Assembly (NCBI GenBank): GCA_963805605.1
Contig: CAWDUX010000002.1
Coordinates: 1,922,001 to 1,986,000 of the forward strand
Direction: 5' to 3'
DNA: 64,000 bases
Source of the DNA: Actinocatenispora sp963805605
GTDB taxonomy: Bacteria; Actinomycetota; Actinomycetes; Mycobacteriales; Micromonosporaceae
The stretch's first letter is position 1, and each line of letters starts with the position of its first letter. Below the pieces are notes generated by a model. It was not told the origin of the DNA, did no database searches, and saw only the letters and a list, made by a program, of their open reading frames with translations. The position numbers and the translations under genes are program-made. Below, one piece after another: positions 7,717 to 16,313 of this stretch.

Positions 7717-8382
7717 CTATGCGGGGAAGTGCTTCCACTGCCCTTCGGAGACGACCTCGACGGTGCCGTCGACCACGGCGATGGCGGTCTGGTCGTCGAT
7801 CGCGTACGCCGGCCCGCCGACCTCGGCGATCCACTGCTCCGCCTCGGCCATGCTGTTGCCCGGCATGCCGTCGGGGGCCAGGTGCGGGAAGATCGAGAAG
7901 TCGACGACGCCCAGGGTGCGGTCGTCCGGCGCGGACTTCCACTCGACGAAATCGCTCCCGATCCGGGGAGTCATCACCATGCTCCCGGCGCTCAGCCCCA
8001 CCCAGACGGTGTCCGGCAGCGACGGAAGCAGGTCCGCCAGCCCGGACTGCCGCATCCAGTGCCCGAGGTACGTCGCCTCGCCGCCGGCCACCAGCAGCAC
8101 GTCGGCTTCCCGTACCCACGGGATCCACCGCTGTTCGCCGACGCTGGGCAACGCCGTCAGTTCGAGTACGCCCACCGACTTCCAACCCAGGTCGCACATG
8201 GGCAGCGACTCCTGGCCGGCGATGAAGCGCCGGGCCGACGCCGGCCCGCACATGGGGTGGCCGTACTGCGCCGTCGGGATGCAGAGGGCAGTCGACTCGC
8301 CGATCGGCTTGCCCAGCATGTCGGCCAGCGCCTTGTGGATGCTCGGGTTCACGACACCCGCGGACGTGAGAAGAAGCTTCAT
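7717..8382 (-). CDS. Peptidase S51 / class I glutamine amidotransferase-like protein
   Basis: A 221-aa protein of the S51 (dipeptidase E-like) clan. It begins MKLLLTSAGVVNPSIHKAL. It carries ADVLLVAGGEATYLGHWM and the nucleophile elbow TVWVGLSAGSMVMTP, in which Ser is the expected nucleophile, then IGSDFVEW. Members hydrolyse Asp-X dipeptides or related amides; the substrate here is unknown. Start 8382 was chosen because the family begins with this short strand; the upstream frame to 8610 is not conserved. It is cytosolic, with no signal peptide. Confidence 0.8.
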   Translation of the reverse strand: MKLLLTSAGVVNPSIHKALADMLGKPIGESTALCIPTAQYGHPMCGPASARRFIAGQESLPMCDLGWKSVGVLELTALPSVGEQRWIPWVREADVLLVAGGEATYLGHWMRQSGLADLLPSLPDTVWVGLSAGSMVMTPRIGSDFVEWKSAPDDRTLGVVDFSIFPHLAPDGMPGNSMAEAEQWIAEVGGPAYAIDDQTAIAVVDGTVEVVSEGQWKHFPA

Positions 8383-8506
8383 GGCTCTCCTGAGCTCTGT
8401 CGTTGCCCTGCGCCAGAAATGAGGCGCCCATCCTCGCACCGACCCCCGACAATCTCGGAAACCCTGGGCCGGGTAATTTCCGGGCGTGCCGAGCACCGGG
8501 ACCGCG

Positions 8507-8641
8507 ATGACCAGGCTCGTCGTACTCAGGGGCAACTCCGGGTCAGGGAAGAGCACCACTGCCAGGGCCCTCCGCGACCGCCTCGGATACGGCATCGCCT
8601 GGGTCGACACCCCTGAGGTCTGTCAGCTGGCGGCACGGTAG
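8507..8641 (+). pseudogene. Truncated P-loop kinase remnant
   Basis: A 44-codon frame reads MTRLVVLRGNSGSGKSTTAR then ALRDRLGYGIAWVDTP. That is a well-formed Walker A (GNSGSGKST) start of a zeta-toxin/kinase-like ATPase. After about 35 residues the frame runs into the end of the reductase gene on the opposite strand and stops at TAG 8641. Family members are about 170-200 aa, so at least 75% is missing. It probably marks a rearrangement junction. Confidence 0.55.
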
Positions 8642-9183
8642 CGGAGGTAGACGACGCCGCTGGTGAACCGGTGTTCTTCCAGCAGGTCGAGCGGCACCCG
8701 TACGCCGTCCGGGAGGAACGGGTTCCCGCCACCCACGACGATCGGCATGACGAAGAGCTGGTACTCGTCGACCAGCCCGGCCCGTACCGCATGCGCGGCG
8801 AGCCCGGGACCGCCGATGCTGATGTCGTGCGGCACGTCCGCCTTCAACTCCCGCAGTTCGTCGGCGCGGAAGGTCCGCGAGATGCGCGTTCGCCGCGTGG
8901 ACACCTGCTGCAGCGTGGTGGAGTACACGATCTTGTCCGCCGCCTGCCACAGATCGGCGAAGTCACGCATCAGCGGCGAATGCGCGGCCAGTGCGGGATC
9001 GGTCTCCCAGCCGACCATGGTCTCGTACAGTCGCCGCCCGTACAGCTGTGTGCCGACCGACCGTTGCTGGTCGTTGATGAACGCGGAGACCTCGTCGTCC
9101 GGCTCCGCCCAACCGAACCTTCCCTGCTCGTCGGCGACGTACCCGTCCAGCGACACCAGGAACGAGTAGATCAGCTTCCCCAT
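8623..9183 (-). CDS. Dihydrofolate-reductase-family (RibD C-terminal-like) protein
   Basis: A 186-aa protein of the RibD_C/YwjB group, with a DHFR-like fold that binds NADPH. Landmarks are MGKLIYSFLVSLDGYVADEQG, RRLYETMVGWETDP, DKIVYSTTL, ISIGGPGLAAHAVRAGLVDE and FVMPIVVGGGNPFLPDG. These proteins are related to pteridine and pyrimidine reductases but most are uncharacterised. Start at 9183 (MGKLIY) is the conserved family start. The 3' end overlaps the truncated kinase fragment on the other strand. A second, more distant RibD_C-type gene lies at 23223-23888. Confidence 0.85.
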   Translation of the reverse strand: MGKLIYSFLVSLDGYVADEQGRFGWAEPDDEVSAFINDQQRSVGTQLYGRRLYETMVGWETDPALAAHSPLMRDFADLWQAADKIVYSTTLQQVSTRRTRISRTFRADELRELKADVPHDISIGGPGLAAHAVRAGLVDEYQLFVMPIVVGGGNPFLPDGVRVPLDLLEEHRFTSGVVYLRYRAAS

Positions 9184-9269
9184 ATCCCTGTCCCCTCGTG
9201 CAGAACCGAAACGCCCTGCGCCCGGTAAACGGTTGGGCGCCCACACCTGATACGAGGATGATCCACGAC

Positions 9270-9767
9270 ATGCGTGTACTGGTACTGACCGGTCCGCCCG
9301 CTGTGGGTAAGACGACCGTCGGCCGGCTGGTCGCCCTCGCCCGTACCCGGTGCGCGATGGTCGACATCGACGACGTACGGCACCTGGTCGTCAGCGGCCA
9401 CGCCGCGCCGTGGGACGGTGCGGACGGGCGCGCGCAACAGGACCTGGGCGTACTCAACGGCTGCGCGCTCGCCACCAACTTCGCCGCCCGCGGAGTCGAC
9501 GCCGTACTCGTCGACGTACTGGACGACGCCACCGCCGCCCGCTACCGGGACCTGCTCGCCGACCCGCTGATCGTCCAGCTCACGGTGCACTACCAGGAGG
9601 CGCTACGCCGCGCGCATACCCGTACCGTGCACCTCACCTGGGAGGAGTTCGGTCAGCTCCACGGGCAGCAGAGTCAATTCACCGGGGCCGAATTCCGTAT
9701 CGACACCACCCACCTGAGCACCGAGGAGACGGCGGCGAGACTGGTCAGCCTGTGGACCGGGTCATGA
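9270..9767 (+). CDS. P-loop NTPase (small kinase-like AAA protein)
   Basis: A 165-aa cytosolic ATPase: Walker A GPPAVGKTTVGRL (about residues 8-20) right after the first strand MRVLVLT, then MVDIDDVRHLVV, and EALRRAHTRTVHLTWEEFGQLH near the end. It resembles shikimate, gluconate or antibiotic-phosphotransferase-like P-loop kinases, but no substrate can be named. The ATG at 9270 is preferred over 9258 because GAGG then sits 10 nt upstream. The 3' end overlaps the converging MerR gene by 6 bp. Confidence 0.7.
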   Translation: MRVLVLTGPPAVGKTTVGRLVALARTRCAMVDIDDVRHLVVSGHAAPWDGADGRAQQDLGVLNGCALATNFAARGVDAVLVDVLDDATAARYRDLLADPLIVQLTVHYQEALRRAHTRTVHLTWEEFGQLHGQQSQFTGAEFRIDTTHLSTEETAARLVSLWTGS

Positions 9768-10154
9768 GTGGGTCAGGACGCGCCGGTCGGCAGACTGCTG
9801 GGCCTCGGCGCGGCGGTAGTGGTCCAGTTTGCCGTCCAGCACGCCGAGCGCGGTGTGCAGCTTGTCCAACTGGCCGAGCAGCTTGGCGCGGTGCTCCTCC
9901 AGCAGCTGTACGACGTTGCCGTTGGAGCGGCCGCGCAGGTTGCCGATGAGCTGCTGCAGGTCGGTGATGCCCAGCCCCGCGTTACGCAGACAGATCAGCA
10001 GCTTCAGCCACGCTATGTCGCCGTCGCTGTAGGTTCGTCTGCCGCCGGTGGTGCGTTGGACCGGCCCGAACAGGCCGAGGCGCTCGTAGTAGCGCAGGGT
10101 GTCCAGGCTGAGGCCGGTGCGCTCGGACGCCTCGGCCGGTGCGTACGACGTCAT
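9762..10154 (-). CDS. MerR-family transcriptional regulator
   Basis: A 130-aa MerR protein. The N-terminal winged helix-turn-helix is YAPAEASERTGLSLDTLRYYERLGL followed by RTYSDGDIAWLKLLICLRNAGL. A coiled-coil dimerisation helix (VVQLLEEHRAKLLGQLDKLHTALGVLDGKL) and a short tail follow. There is no Cys cluster, so the effector is probably not a metal or FeS redox signal. The gene diverges from the aldo-keto reductase at 10237, and the shared 82-bp intergenic holds two copies of a palindrome, implying that it controls both genes. Confidence 0.9.
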   Translation of the reverse strand: MTSYAPAEASERTGLSLDTLRYYERLGLFGPVQRTTGGRRTYSDGDIAWLKLLICLRNAGLGITDLQQLIGNLRGRSNGNVVQLLEEHRAKLLGQLDKLHTALGVLDGKLDHYRRAEAQQSADRRVLTHS

Positions 10155-10167
10155 GGGTCCATCATCT

Positions 10168-10229
10168 GACCTGGAGTGCGCTCCAGGTCAAGTCCGATTT
10201 GACCTGGAGCGCACTCCAGGTCCTAGCGT
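10168..10229. promoter_or_regulatory. Twin divergent MerR promoters with duplicated operators
   Basis: Two copies of GACCTGGAGNGCNCTCCAGGTC occur at 10168-10189 and 10201-10222. On the plus strand, TTGACC (10199-10204), a 19-nt spacer filled by one palindrome, and TAGCGT (10224-10229) precede the aldo-keto reductase ATG by 7 nt. On the minus strand TTGACC, 19 nt and GATGAT precede the merR ATG by 6 nt. Both transcripts should be leaderless, and the 19-nt spacing is the MerR hallmark. Confidence 0.85.
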
Positions 10230-10236
10230 GCCGGGT

Positions 10237-11253
10237 ATGGATTACAGACTTCTCGGCGCGACCGGTCTCGAGGTCAGCGAACTGTGCCTGGGCGCGATGA
10301 TGTTCGGCGACCGTACCGACGAACAGACCAGCGGACAGATCCTGGACACGTTCACCGGGGCGGGCGGCAACTTCATCGACACGGCCGACGTGTACGGCCA
10401 GGGCCGGTCGGAGGAGGTGCTCGGCGGCCTGCTGGCGACCCGGCGGCGCGAGGATCACATCGTCGCGACCAAGGTGTGGGGGCCGATGGGACCGGGGCGC
10501 AACGACCGCGGCCTGTCCCGCAAGCACATCCTCGACGGGGTGCACGCCAGCCTGCGCCGGCTCGGTACCGACTACATCGACCTCTACCAGGTGCACCGCT
10601 TCGACCCGGCCACTCCCCTCACCGAGACGCTGTCGACGCTGGATTCGCTGGTACGCAGCGGCAAGGTCCGTTACATCGGCCTCAGCAACTTCACCGCCTG
10701 GCAGGTACAGAAGGCGGTCGACCTGTGTCACCAGCACGGCTGGGAATCGCCGGCGAGCCTGCAACCGCTCTACACGCTGCTGGACCGGGAGGCCGAGTGG
10801 GAACTGGTTCCGGTCTGCCGCAACGAGGGCATCGGCATGATCACCTGGTCGCCGCTGCGTTCCGGTTGGCTGTCCGGCGCGTACCGGCGCGGGATGACCG
10901 CCCCGCCCGAGGGCAGCAAGGTCAGCCAGCCCGGATCGCACAGCTGGGACAGGTACGCCAACGAACACACCTGGCGGGTGCTTGACGAGCTGGCCGCGGT
11001 CGCCAGGGACGCGGACCGTACGCCGGCCCAGGTGGCGGTCCGCTGGCTGCTGCAACGCCCCGGCGTCACCGCGCCGATCATCGGCGCCCGTACGCCCGCC
11101 CATCTCGACGACCTGCTCGGCGCCACGGGATGGTCGCTGACGCCCGAGCAGATGGACCGGCTCGACGCCGCCAGCGAACCGGACACGCTGCCCTACCCGC
11201 ACTCCCTGAGCTCGCCCGACGATCGCGCCCAACTGGCCGCCCAGCGCGGCTGA
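10237..11253 (+). CDS. Aldo/keto reductase
   Basis: A 338-aa NADPH-dependent TIM-barrel reductase for aldehydes and ketones. The catalytic tetrad is visible: Asp in NFIDTADVYGQG, the Tyr of the same segment, Lys in HIVATKVWG and His in DLYQVHRFD. The cofactor end has PIIGARTPAHLDDLL. The ATG at 10237 is leaderless behind a MerR-type promoter, and the longer open frame from 10099 runs through the operator and merR start, so it is rejected. Control by the divergent MerR regulator suggests induction by an electrophile or aldehyde; this is inference. Confidence 0.9.
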   Translation: MDYRLLGATGLEVSELCLGAMMFGDRTDEQTSGQILDTFTGAGGNFIDTADVYGQGRSEEVLGGLLATRRREDHIVATKVWGPMGPGRNDRGLSRKHILDGVHASLRRLGTDYIDLYQVHRFDPATPLTETLSTLDSLVRSGKVRYIGLSNFTAWQVQKAVDLCHQHGWESPASLQPLYTLLDREAEWELVPVCRNEGIGMITWSPLRSGWLSGAYRRGMTAPPEGSKVSQPGSHSWDRYANEHTWRVLDELAAVARDADRTPAQVAVRWLLQRPGVTAPIIGARTPAHLDDLLGATGWSLTPEQMDRLDAASEPDTLPYPHSLSSPDDRAQLAAQRG

Positions 11254-11256
11254 CCG

Positions 11257-11868
11257 CTACCGGTGCTCCCCGGTCAGCCAGTCGACCTCGGAGATCGGGC
11301 GCCGCTGCCGGCCGCCGGGAGCGGCGCCCGACTCGCCGGAGATCCGCCCGAACGCGGACATTGTCGCCACTTCCCAGTGGTCCGGTACCGCGAACTCGGC
11401 GGTGATCCGCGCCTTGTCGAACGCCCGGAACTGGTGCGCGTGCAGGCCCAGCGACTGCGCCTGCACGGTCATGTGCGCGACGGCCTGACCGAGGTCGTAG
11501 AGGGAGAACTCGGAGTACTCCCAGTCGGTGTCCTCGACATACCGGTGGCACAGGTTCACCACCAGGATGCTGGCGTACGGCGCCCACCGGGCTGAGCTCG
11601 GACTGAGGTACGGCACGAGCCGCTGGTGTACGGCGTCGCCGCGCCGGGCGGTGACGAACGACCACGGCTGCGAGTTGCCCGCCGACGGCGCCCAGCGGGC
11701 TGCGTCCAGCAGCGATTCCACGTCCGCCGGGCTGGCCTCGTACGACTCGTCGAAGGCCACCGGGCTCCACCGCCCGGCCAGCAGCGGATGCAGCCGTGGC
11801 CGGGTGTCGCCCTCCAGCCCACCACCCGCCGCAGCGATGGTGCACGAGTTTCCTGCTACGCCACTCAC
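11257..11868 (-). CDS. Nitroreductase-family protein
   Basis: A 203-aa FMN-binding nitroreductase-like protein. Recognisable elements are SPVAFDESYEASPADVESLL, DAARWAPSAGNSQPWSFVTAR, the helix SLYDLGQAVAHMTVQAQSLGL and HWEVATMSAFGRIS. It probably reduces nitro compounds or quinones with NAD(P)H; the substrate is unknown. GTG at 11868 (VSGVAGNSC) has a G-rich site (GGGGGGAC) upstream and is preferred; the family core begins about residue 20. It converges with the aldo-keto reductase with 3 bp between stops. Confidence 0.75.
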   Translation of the reverse strand: MSGVAGNSCTIAAAGGGLEGDTRPRLHPLLAGRWSPVAFDESYEASPADVESLLDAARWAPSAGNSQPWSFVTARRGDAVHQRLVPYLSPSSARWAPYASILVVNLCHRYVEDTDWEYSEFSLYDLGQAVAHMTVQAQSLGLHAHQFRAFDKARITAEFAVPDHWEVATMSAFGRISGESGAAPGGRQRRPISEVDWLTGEHR

Positions 11869-11970
11869 CTGTCCCCCCGTCGTCCTGAAGGTCAACATCA
11901 GCGGGGACCCGTTGTATGCCAGGGATACCCGCCGCTGTGCGTGTTCCGGCCCACAGTTGGTGGGCGTAAG

Positions 11971-11976
11971 TACGGT
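11971..11976 (+). promoter_or_regulatory. -10 element of a leaderless promoter
   Basis: TACGGT sits 7 nt before the ATG at 11984, and there is no Shine-Dalgarno sequence. Confidence 0.45.
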
Positions 11977-11983
11977 CATTGCC

Positions 11984-12415
11984 ATGACCGAACCGTTCGA
12001 AGTTGCCTCCCGGGGCGTCCGGTGGGTGATCCACCCGCCGCACGACCCGTACGGCGACGGGCACCTGCCGCGGGTGGCCACCGGGCTCCACGACGGGTCG
12101 ATGAGCGCCACCACCGAGGCGCACGTCGACGGCCAACTCGGTTGCTTCACCACGTCTCTGGTGGACTTCGTAACGGGGCTGGCCGCCGACTGGTGTGGCT
12201 GGCAGGGGGTCCGGCGCTGGCAGTCACTGGAAGGCGAACTGGAACTCGACGCCCGGCACGACGGGCGATCCCAGGTCGGCCTCGGCGTGACGCTCCGCGC
12301 GCCCGGCCCCGACGTCGACGACACGCACTGGAGTGCCCGCGCAGTGCTCGTACAGGAAGCCGGCGAACAGCTGAGCCGCCTGGCCGCCGATCTCACCCAG
12401 TTCCTGCGCACCTGA
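11984..12415 (+). CDS. DUF6228-like protein
   Basis: A 143-aa cytosolic protein of unknown function. The segments FTTSLVDFVTGLAADWCGWQGVRRW, SLEGELELDARHDG and WSARAVLVQEAGEQLSRLA match my recollection of the DUF6228 pattern seen in actinobacteria. The start at 11984 (MTEPFEVASRG) follows a leaderless -10. It is divergent from the nitroreductase, with 115 bp between. No biochemical role is known. Confidence 0.6.
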   Translation: MTEPFEVASRGVRWVIHPPHDPYGDGHLPRVATGLHDGSMSATTEAHVDGQLGCFTTSLVDFVTGLAADWCGWQGVRRWQSLEGELELDARHDGRSQVGLGVTLRAPGPDVDDTHWSARAVLVQEAGEQLSRLAADLTQFLRT

Positions 12416-12568
12416 CCCGACGCGGTCGCTGACGTGCAGGTACGGGACGCAGTACCGCCCCGCCCCGAGCCCTGTCACCTTCGCGCGGCATGCGGAGTCA
12501 TCACAGTGACCGTCCAACGATCCCCGGTCGGAGCCGGTACGGCGTCGGCCTGATGAGGAGCACCGCTG

Positions 12569-12916
12569 ATGTCCACCGCCCATGTCGTCGTCACCATCCT
12601 GGCAGCCGCCATGGTGGGGTTCTCGGCCGTGTCGGTCCTGCTCCACGCCAGGTGGGTCGTACAGAATCTCACCGACTACGGGGTGCCGGGATCGTGGATG
12701 CCGTGGCTCGGTGCCGCCAAGGCTGCGGGCGCGGTGGGCCTGCTGGTCGGCCTGTTCGTGCCTGTCATCGGCCTACTGGCCGGGATCGGGCTGGTGCTGT
12801 ACTTCGCTGGAGCGGTGATCACCGTGATCCACGCACGCTCCTACGCGCACATCCCGTTCCCGTTGATCTTCGTGGCGCCGGTGATCGCTTCCCTGGCGCT
12901 CTGGTTCGCCCGCTGA
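12569..12916 (+). CDS. DoxX-family membrane protein
   Basis: A 115-aa four-helix membrane protein: MSTAHVVVTILAAAMVGFSAV, then MPWLGAAKAAGAVGLLVGLFV, LLAGIGLVLYFAGAVITVIHA and IFVAPVIASLALWF. The GAAKAAGAVGLL segment is the typical DoxX helix. Mycobacterial DoxX partners thioredoxin-like proteins in oxidative stress, but no such partner is adjacent here. GAGGAG lies 9 nt before the ATG. It appears to stand alone. Confidence 0.85.
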   Translation: MSTAHVVVTILAAAMVGFSAVSVLLHARWVVQNLTDYGVPGSWMPWLGAAKAAGAVGLLVGLFVPVIGLLAGIGLVLYFAGAVITVIHARSYAHIPFPLIFVAPVIASLALWFAR

Positions 12917-12987
12917 TCCCTGCCGGGCCCCTGGACCTCGACGTGGACGGGACCCCGGCCGTTCCGGACCGGCAGACCGGCAGCAGC

Positions 12988-14130
12988 TCAGCCGAGCAGG
13001 TCGGTGAGGGTGTCGAGGAGCCGGTGCAGGTCGTGGTCGCTGACATGCAGGTGCGGGGCGAAGCGTACGGCGCGGCCCCGCTGGCTGGTGTGGATCCCGC
13101 GCTTCTGGAGCGCGGCCACCAGGTCGCCGGTGTAGCGCTCAGGCAGCTCGGCGCCGAACATGTGCTGGCTGCGCGCAGGCTCGGGCGGCACGGTGAAACC
13201 CAGGTCGACCAGGTGCCGGGCGATCGTACGGTTGACGGCCGCGAGCGTCTCGCCGACGTCGGCCACGCCCCAGGTGTTGAGCTGCTCCAGCGCGGCGACT
13301 GCGCCGCCCAGCGACGCGGTGAGCGTCTCGCCGACGTCGAAGCGGCGGGCGCCCGGTCGGTACGTGTCGGAGTACTGCGCCAGATTGGTGAAGTCACGGG
13401 CGTTGGCGCGGGTCAGCCAGTTCTCCTCCAACGGCCGCGCGTCGCGCCACCGCTCCGCCACATGCAGCAGACCGAACCCGTACGGCCCCAGCAACCACTT
13501 GTAGCCGGCGGCGACCAGGAAGTCGGGCTGCACCTCGGCCATCGGGAACGGGGTGGCGCCGAGGGTCTGGGTCGCGTCCACCACCAGCGTGGCGTCCAGT
13601 TCGCGGCACCGCCGGGACACGGCGGCCAGGTCGAGCCGTACGCCGTTGGTCCAGTGGCACGGCGAGACCGAGACGACCCGGGCACGGGTGTCCATCTCCG
13701 CCAGTACGGCCCGGGTCCAGTCACCGTCGGCCGGGGCCGGCACGGTGCGCAGCGTCGCCCCGGTCTCGGCCGCGACCCGCCGCCACGGCAGCACATTGCT
13801 CGGAAACTCCTCGGCCATGACCAGGAGGTGCTGCCCTGCCCTCAGCTGCGGTTCGATGGCCCGTGCAGCCGTGCTGATGCCGTAGCTCGCCGCGGGCACC
13901 ACCGCGTACCCGTCGCTGTCGCCGCCGAGGGTGTCGGCGGCGAGGGTACGGATCCGTTCCGCATCGTCGAAGTAGTCGTCGGGCCGGCGTTGCCACGGGT
14001 GGCTCTTCTGCCGGGCACCGTCGACGATCCGCGCGGTGGACGCGCTGAGCTGGGGGGAGAAGGACGCGCAGTTGAAGTACGCCACCTCGGCGGGAATGTC
14101 GAACAGCTCGCGCTGGCACGGAATGAGCAT
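12988..14130 (-). CDS. Aminotransferase class V-fold PLP-dependent enzyme
   Basis: A 380-aa fold-type I PLP enzyme of the cysteine desulfurase / class V aminotransferase group. It has YFNCASFSPQLSAST at the N-terminus, LVVDATQTLGATPFPM (the Asp that contacts the pyridine N) and the Schiff-base Lys in FLVAAGYKWLLGPYG. The small C-terminal domain is present (LLDTLTDLLG end). The protein is full length for the family. No Cys-containing desulfurase loop is apparent, so an isopenicillin-epimerase-like or aminotransferase activity is as likely as desulfuration. Start 14130 (MLIPCQRELF) fits the family. Confidence 0.85.
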   Translation of the reverse strand: MLIPCQRELFDIPAEVAYFNCASFSPQLSASTARIVDGARQKSHPWQRRPDDYFDDAERIRTLAADTLGGDSDGYAVVPAASYGISTAARAIEPQLRAGQHLLVMAEEFPSNVLPWRRVAAETGATLRTVPAPADGDWTRAVLAEMDTRARVVSVSPCHWTNGVRLDLAAVSRRCRELDATLVVDATQTLGATPFPMAEVQPDFLVAAGYKWLLGPYGFGLLHVAERWRDARPLEENWLTRANARDFTNLAQYSDTYRPGARRFDVGETLTASLGGAVAALEQLNTWGVADVGETLAAVNRTIARHLVDLGFTVPPEPARSQHMFGAELPERYTGDLVAALQKRGIHTSQRGRAVRFAPHLHVSDHDLHRLLDTLTDLLG

Positions 14131-14278
14131 GGCGGCCTCCCTGTGTCCAGACCAGGATGCACGAGCCAGGGAGTTCGGCGTGTGCCTGGCATCGCCGGCT
14201 CACCTATTTCGGGGTGACCATCATCTATGTATGCGCGATAGCATGAAGCCGCCCATTCTGACCGAAACGGGGGCTGTC

Positions 14279-15483
14279 ATGGCAGTACGTAGGAAAGGCT
14301 TCGCGGTGGCTGCGGCCAGCGCGGTGGCACTGGGCACGGCGGCGTTCGGCGCCACGGCACCGGCAAGTGCAGCGAGCGCGCCGACATCGTTGCCGACCAG
14401 TCAGTTCACCCTGACCTCCAACTACCACCAGTTCGACACGGTGGACAACGCGCTGGTCTCCATCCTGGGGACCGCGCCGGTGCACACGGTGATGGACAAC
14501 GCCAACCACGACCGCACCTCCATCACCGACAGCCTGGGTGTGGCCGGCTACGTCGGCGGATTCAAGTGGGACTCGGGCGACAACAACGACTGCACGAACT
14601 ACCCGCAGGGCATCACCACCAGCCGGGACGCGATCGGCACAGTCGAACAGCGGCAACTACGACGGCCACCAGCTCGTCCTCGCCAGCTGGTACACCAAGG
14701 ACGCCTGCGGCGGCAACCAGGCCCGCAGCCGGATCACCCTGGCCGACTGGGACGCCACCTACCCGAACAAGTACCGCAAGATCCTGCTGGTCGAGCCGAC
14801 CGGCACCGCGTCCGCGCCGGACTTCAAGGACATCCCGATCCATGCCGGCGGCGTCTCCTGGTACGGCAACTACCTCTACGTCGCCGACACCGGTCACGGC
14901 ATGCGGGTGTTCGACATGACGAAGATCCTCAAGACCAACACCGGCGGGACGTCGAGCCAGATCGGCCGGCAGAACGCCACGACCTACTACGCGCACAACT
15001 ACGCGTACGTCCTGCCGCAGGTCGGCACGATCACCTCGCACACCGCCTCGGGTGTCACCCCGCTGGTCTGGTCGACGATCTCGCTGGACCGGGTCACCAA
15101 GTCCATCGTGATGGCCGAGTACACCTGCAACGGCTGCACGAACTACCCGAACCGGGCACCGCGTGCGGTCCGCTTCCCGTTCGCCTCCGGCGTCCACGAC
15201 GTTCGCCGCGACGACCACGTCGAGCGAGGCGTCGCTGCTGCCCTGGTACAACCTCAACGGCGTCGCCTCGCACAACGGGCGCTGGTGGTTCAACTCGTCG
15301 GCGGCGAAGAAGCTCTACTACTGGGAGCCCGGTAACGGCACCGCCACCCACACCTGGGTCGGCGGCGGCGAGAGCATCAGCTACTGGGAGGACTCCGCCA
15401 ACCCGGACCTGCTGTGGTCGCTGCAGGAGACCGTCGGTCACCGCAACGTCTTCGAGGTCAAGCAGGCCAGCTACGGGCTCTGA
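14279..15483 (+). pseudogene. Secreted protein of unknown function, two frameshifts
   Basis: The gene encodes about 400 residues of a secreted actinobacterial protein, but the frame changes twice. Frame 1 (14279 to about 14645) has the signal peptide MAVRRKGFAVAAASAVALG with an ASAASA cut site, then GGFKWDSGDNNDCTNYPQGI. Frame 2 (about 14640-15190) continues NSGNYDGHQLVLASWYT and VADTGHGMRVFDMTKI. Frame 3 (about 15190-15483) ends LLPWYNLNGVASHNG, WWFNSSAAKKLYYW and YGL. Both shifts are +1. The continuity of sense across all frames suggests either recent inactivation or base-calling errors. A beta-propeller-like fold is possible but unproven. Confidence 0.7.
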
Positions 15484-15511
15484 CCTGACCGGACGATCCG
15501 TCTGACACAGC

Positions 15512-15551
15512 CGCCGCCCGCCTCCGACCGCAAGGTCCCAGGCGGGCGGCG
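15512..15551. terminator. Hairpin terminator between converging genes
   Basis: CGCCGCCCGCCT (15512-15523) pairs perfectly with AGGCGGGCGGCG (15540-15551), followed by TTTCC. It serves the plus-strand secreted-protein gene and probably the converging 15578-16231 gene. Confidence 0.75.
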
Positions 15552-15577
15552 TTTCCTGCCGCGCGGAAGCAGAGTGC

Positions 15578-16231
15578 TCAGGTGCCCGGCTCGATGGCCG
15601 GACGGACCACCTCACCGGTGATCGCCTGCCGGCGATGCGCGGTGGCCTGCGCGAGCGGCGCGAACGCGGGAAGCGCCAGGCCCTGCCGCCCGTAGACGAT
15701 CCGGGCCACCGCCACGGCGAACCAGGGCGCGGCCGGCCCCTGCAACATCAGCGGCTCACCGACCTCGTAGCGAAGGACGAACGACCACAGGCGCAGATCG
15801 CAGGCAAACTCCTGGATGCCCTCGTGCCAGAAGTTCAACCACTTGTTCCGGTAGTCGCAGAGCAGCCGCCGGTCGGTGAGCATCATCCTGACCTGCGCGT
15901 GGTCCCGCCACTGGGCCGCGGCCATCGCCTGCGCGCGGTTACGCGCCGAGGCGTTGCCGATGGCGTCGAAGGCCATGCCGGCGGCCACGAAGCCGGCCGA
16001 GCCGAACCAGAACGAGTTGCTCTGGTTGTACCGGACGTTCATGCCGTAGAAGCGCGAATAGTTGAGGATGCCCTGGCCGTAGTTGACCTCTCCGGGCTGC
16101 AACCGCAGCGCACCCGGCGGCAGCGCGGTCAACTCACCCGGACCGGCGAGGTGTTCGTACAGTTGGCATGCGCTGCTCCAGCCAGCCTGCAGCGCTGGGT
16201 CGACGTCAGGTGTGGACTTTCGGCGACTCAC
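15578..16231 (-). CDS. Hypothetical actinobacterial protein
   Basis: A 217-aa protein of unknown function. It has a tyrosine/asparagine-rich middle (VNYGQGILNYSRFYGMNVRY), an Ala-rich helix (AMAAAQWRDHAQVRMMLTDRRL) and an aromatic segment (KWLNFWHEGIQEFACDL). There is no signal peptide or clear membrane helix. GTG at 16231 is accepted as the start (VSRRKSTPDVD). Coding potential is good, but I recognise no domain. Confidence 0.55.
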   Translation of the reverse strand: MSRRKSTPDVDPALQAGWSSACQLYEHLAGPGELTALPPGALRLQPGEVNYGQGILNYSRFYGMNVRYNQSNSFWFGSAGFVAAGMAFDAIGNASARNRAQAMAAAQWRDHAQVRMMLTDRRLLCDYRNKWLNFWHEGIQEFACDLRLWSFVLRYEVGEPLMLQGPAAPWFAVAVARIVYGRQGLALPAFAPLAQATAHRRQAITGEVVRPAIEPGT

Positions 16232-16313
16232 GGCTCACCCCGGTATGTCTGCGAGGATTCCAGCATAATGCCGTGACCGGAAAGGTTCACCGGCCGACCT
16301 GCCGGTCACGGCG

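Noticed and set aside
12490..14217. A 575-codon plus-strand open frame opposite the aminotransferase gene
   Set aside because: High-GC shadow frame; the opposite strand encodes a full-length PLP enzyme with catalytic motifs, and this frame is Arg/Gly/Gln-rich without domain features.
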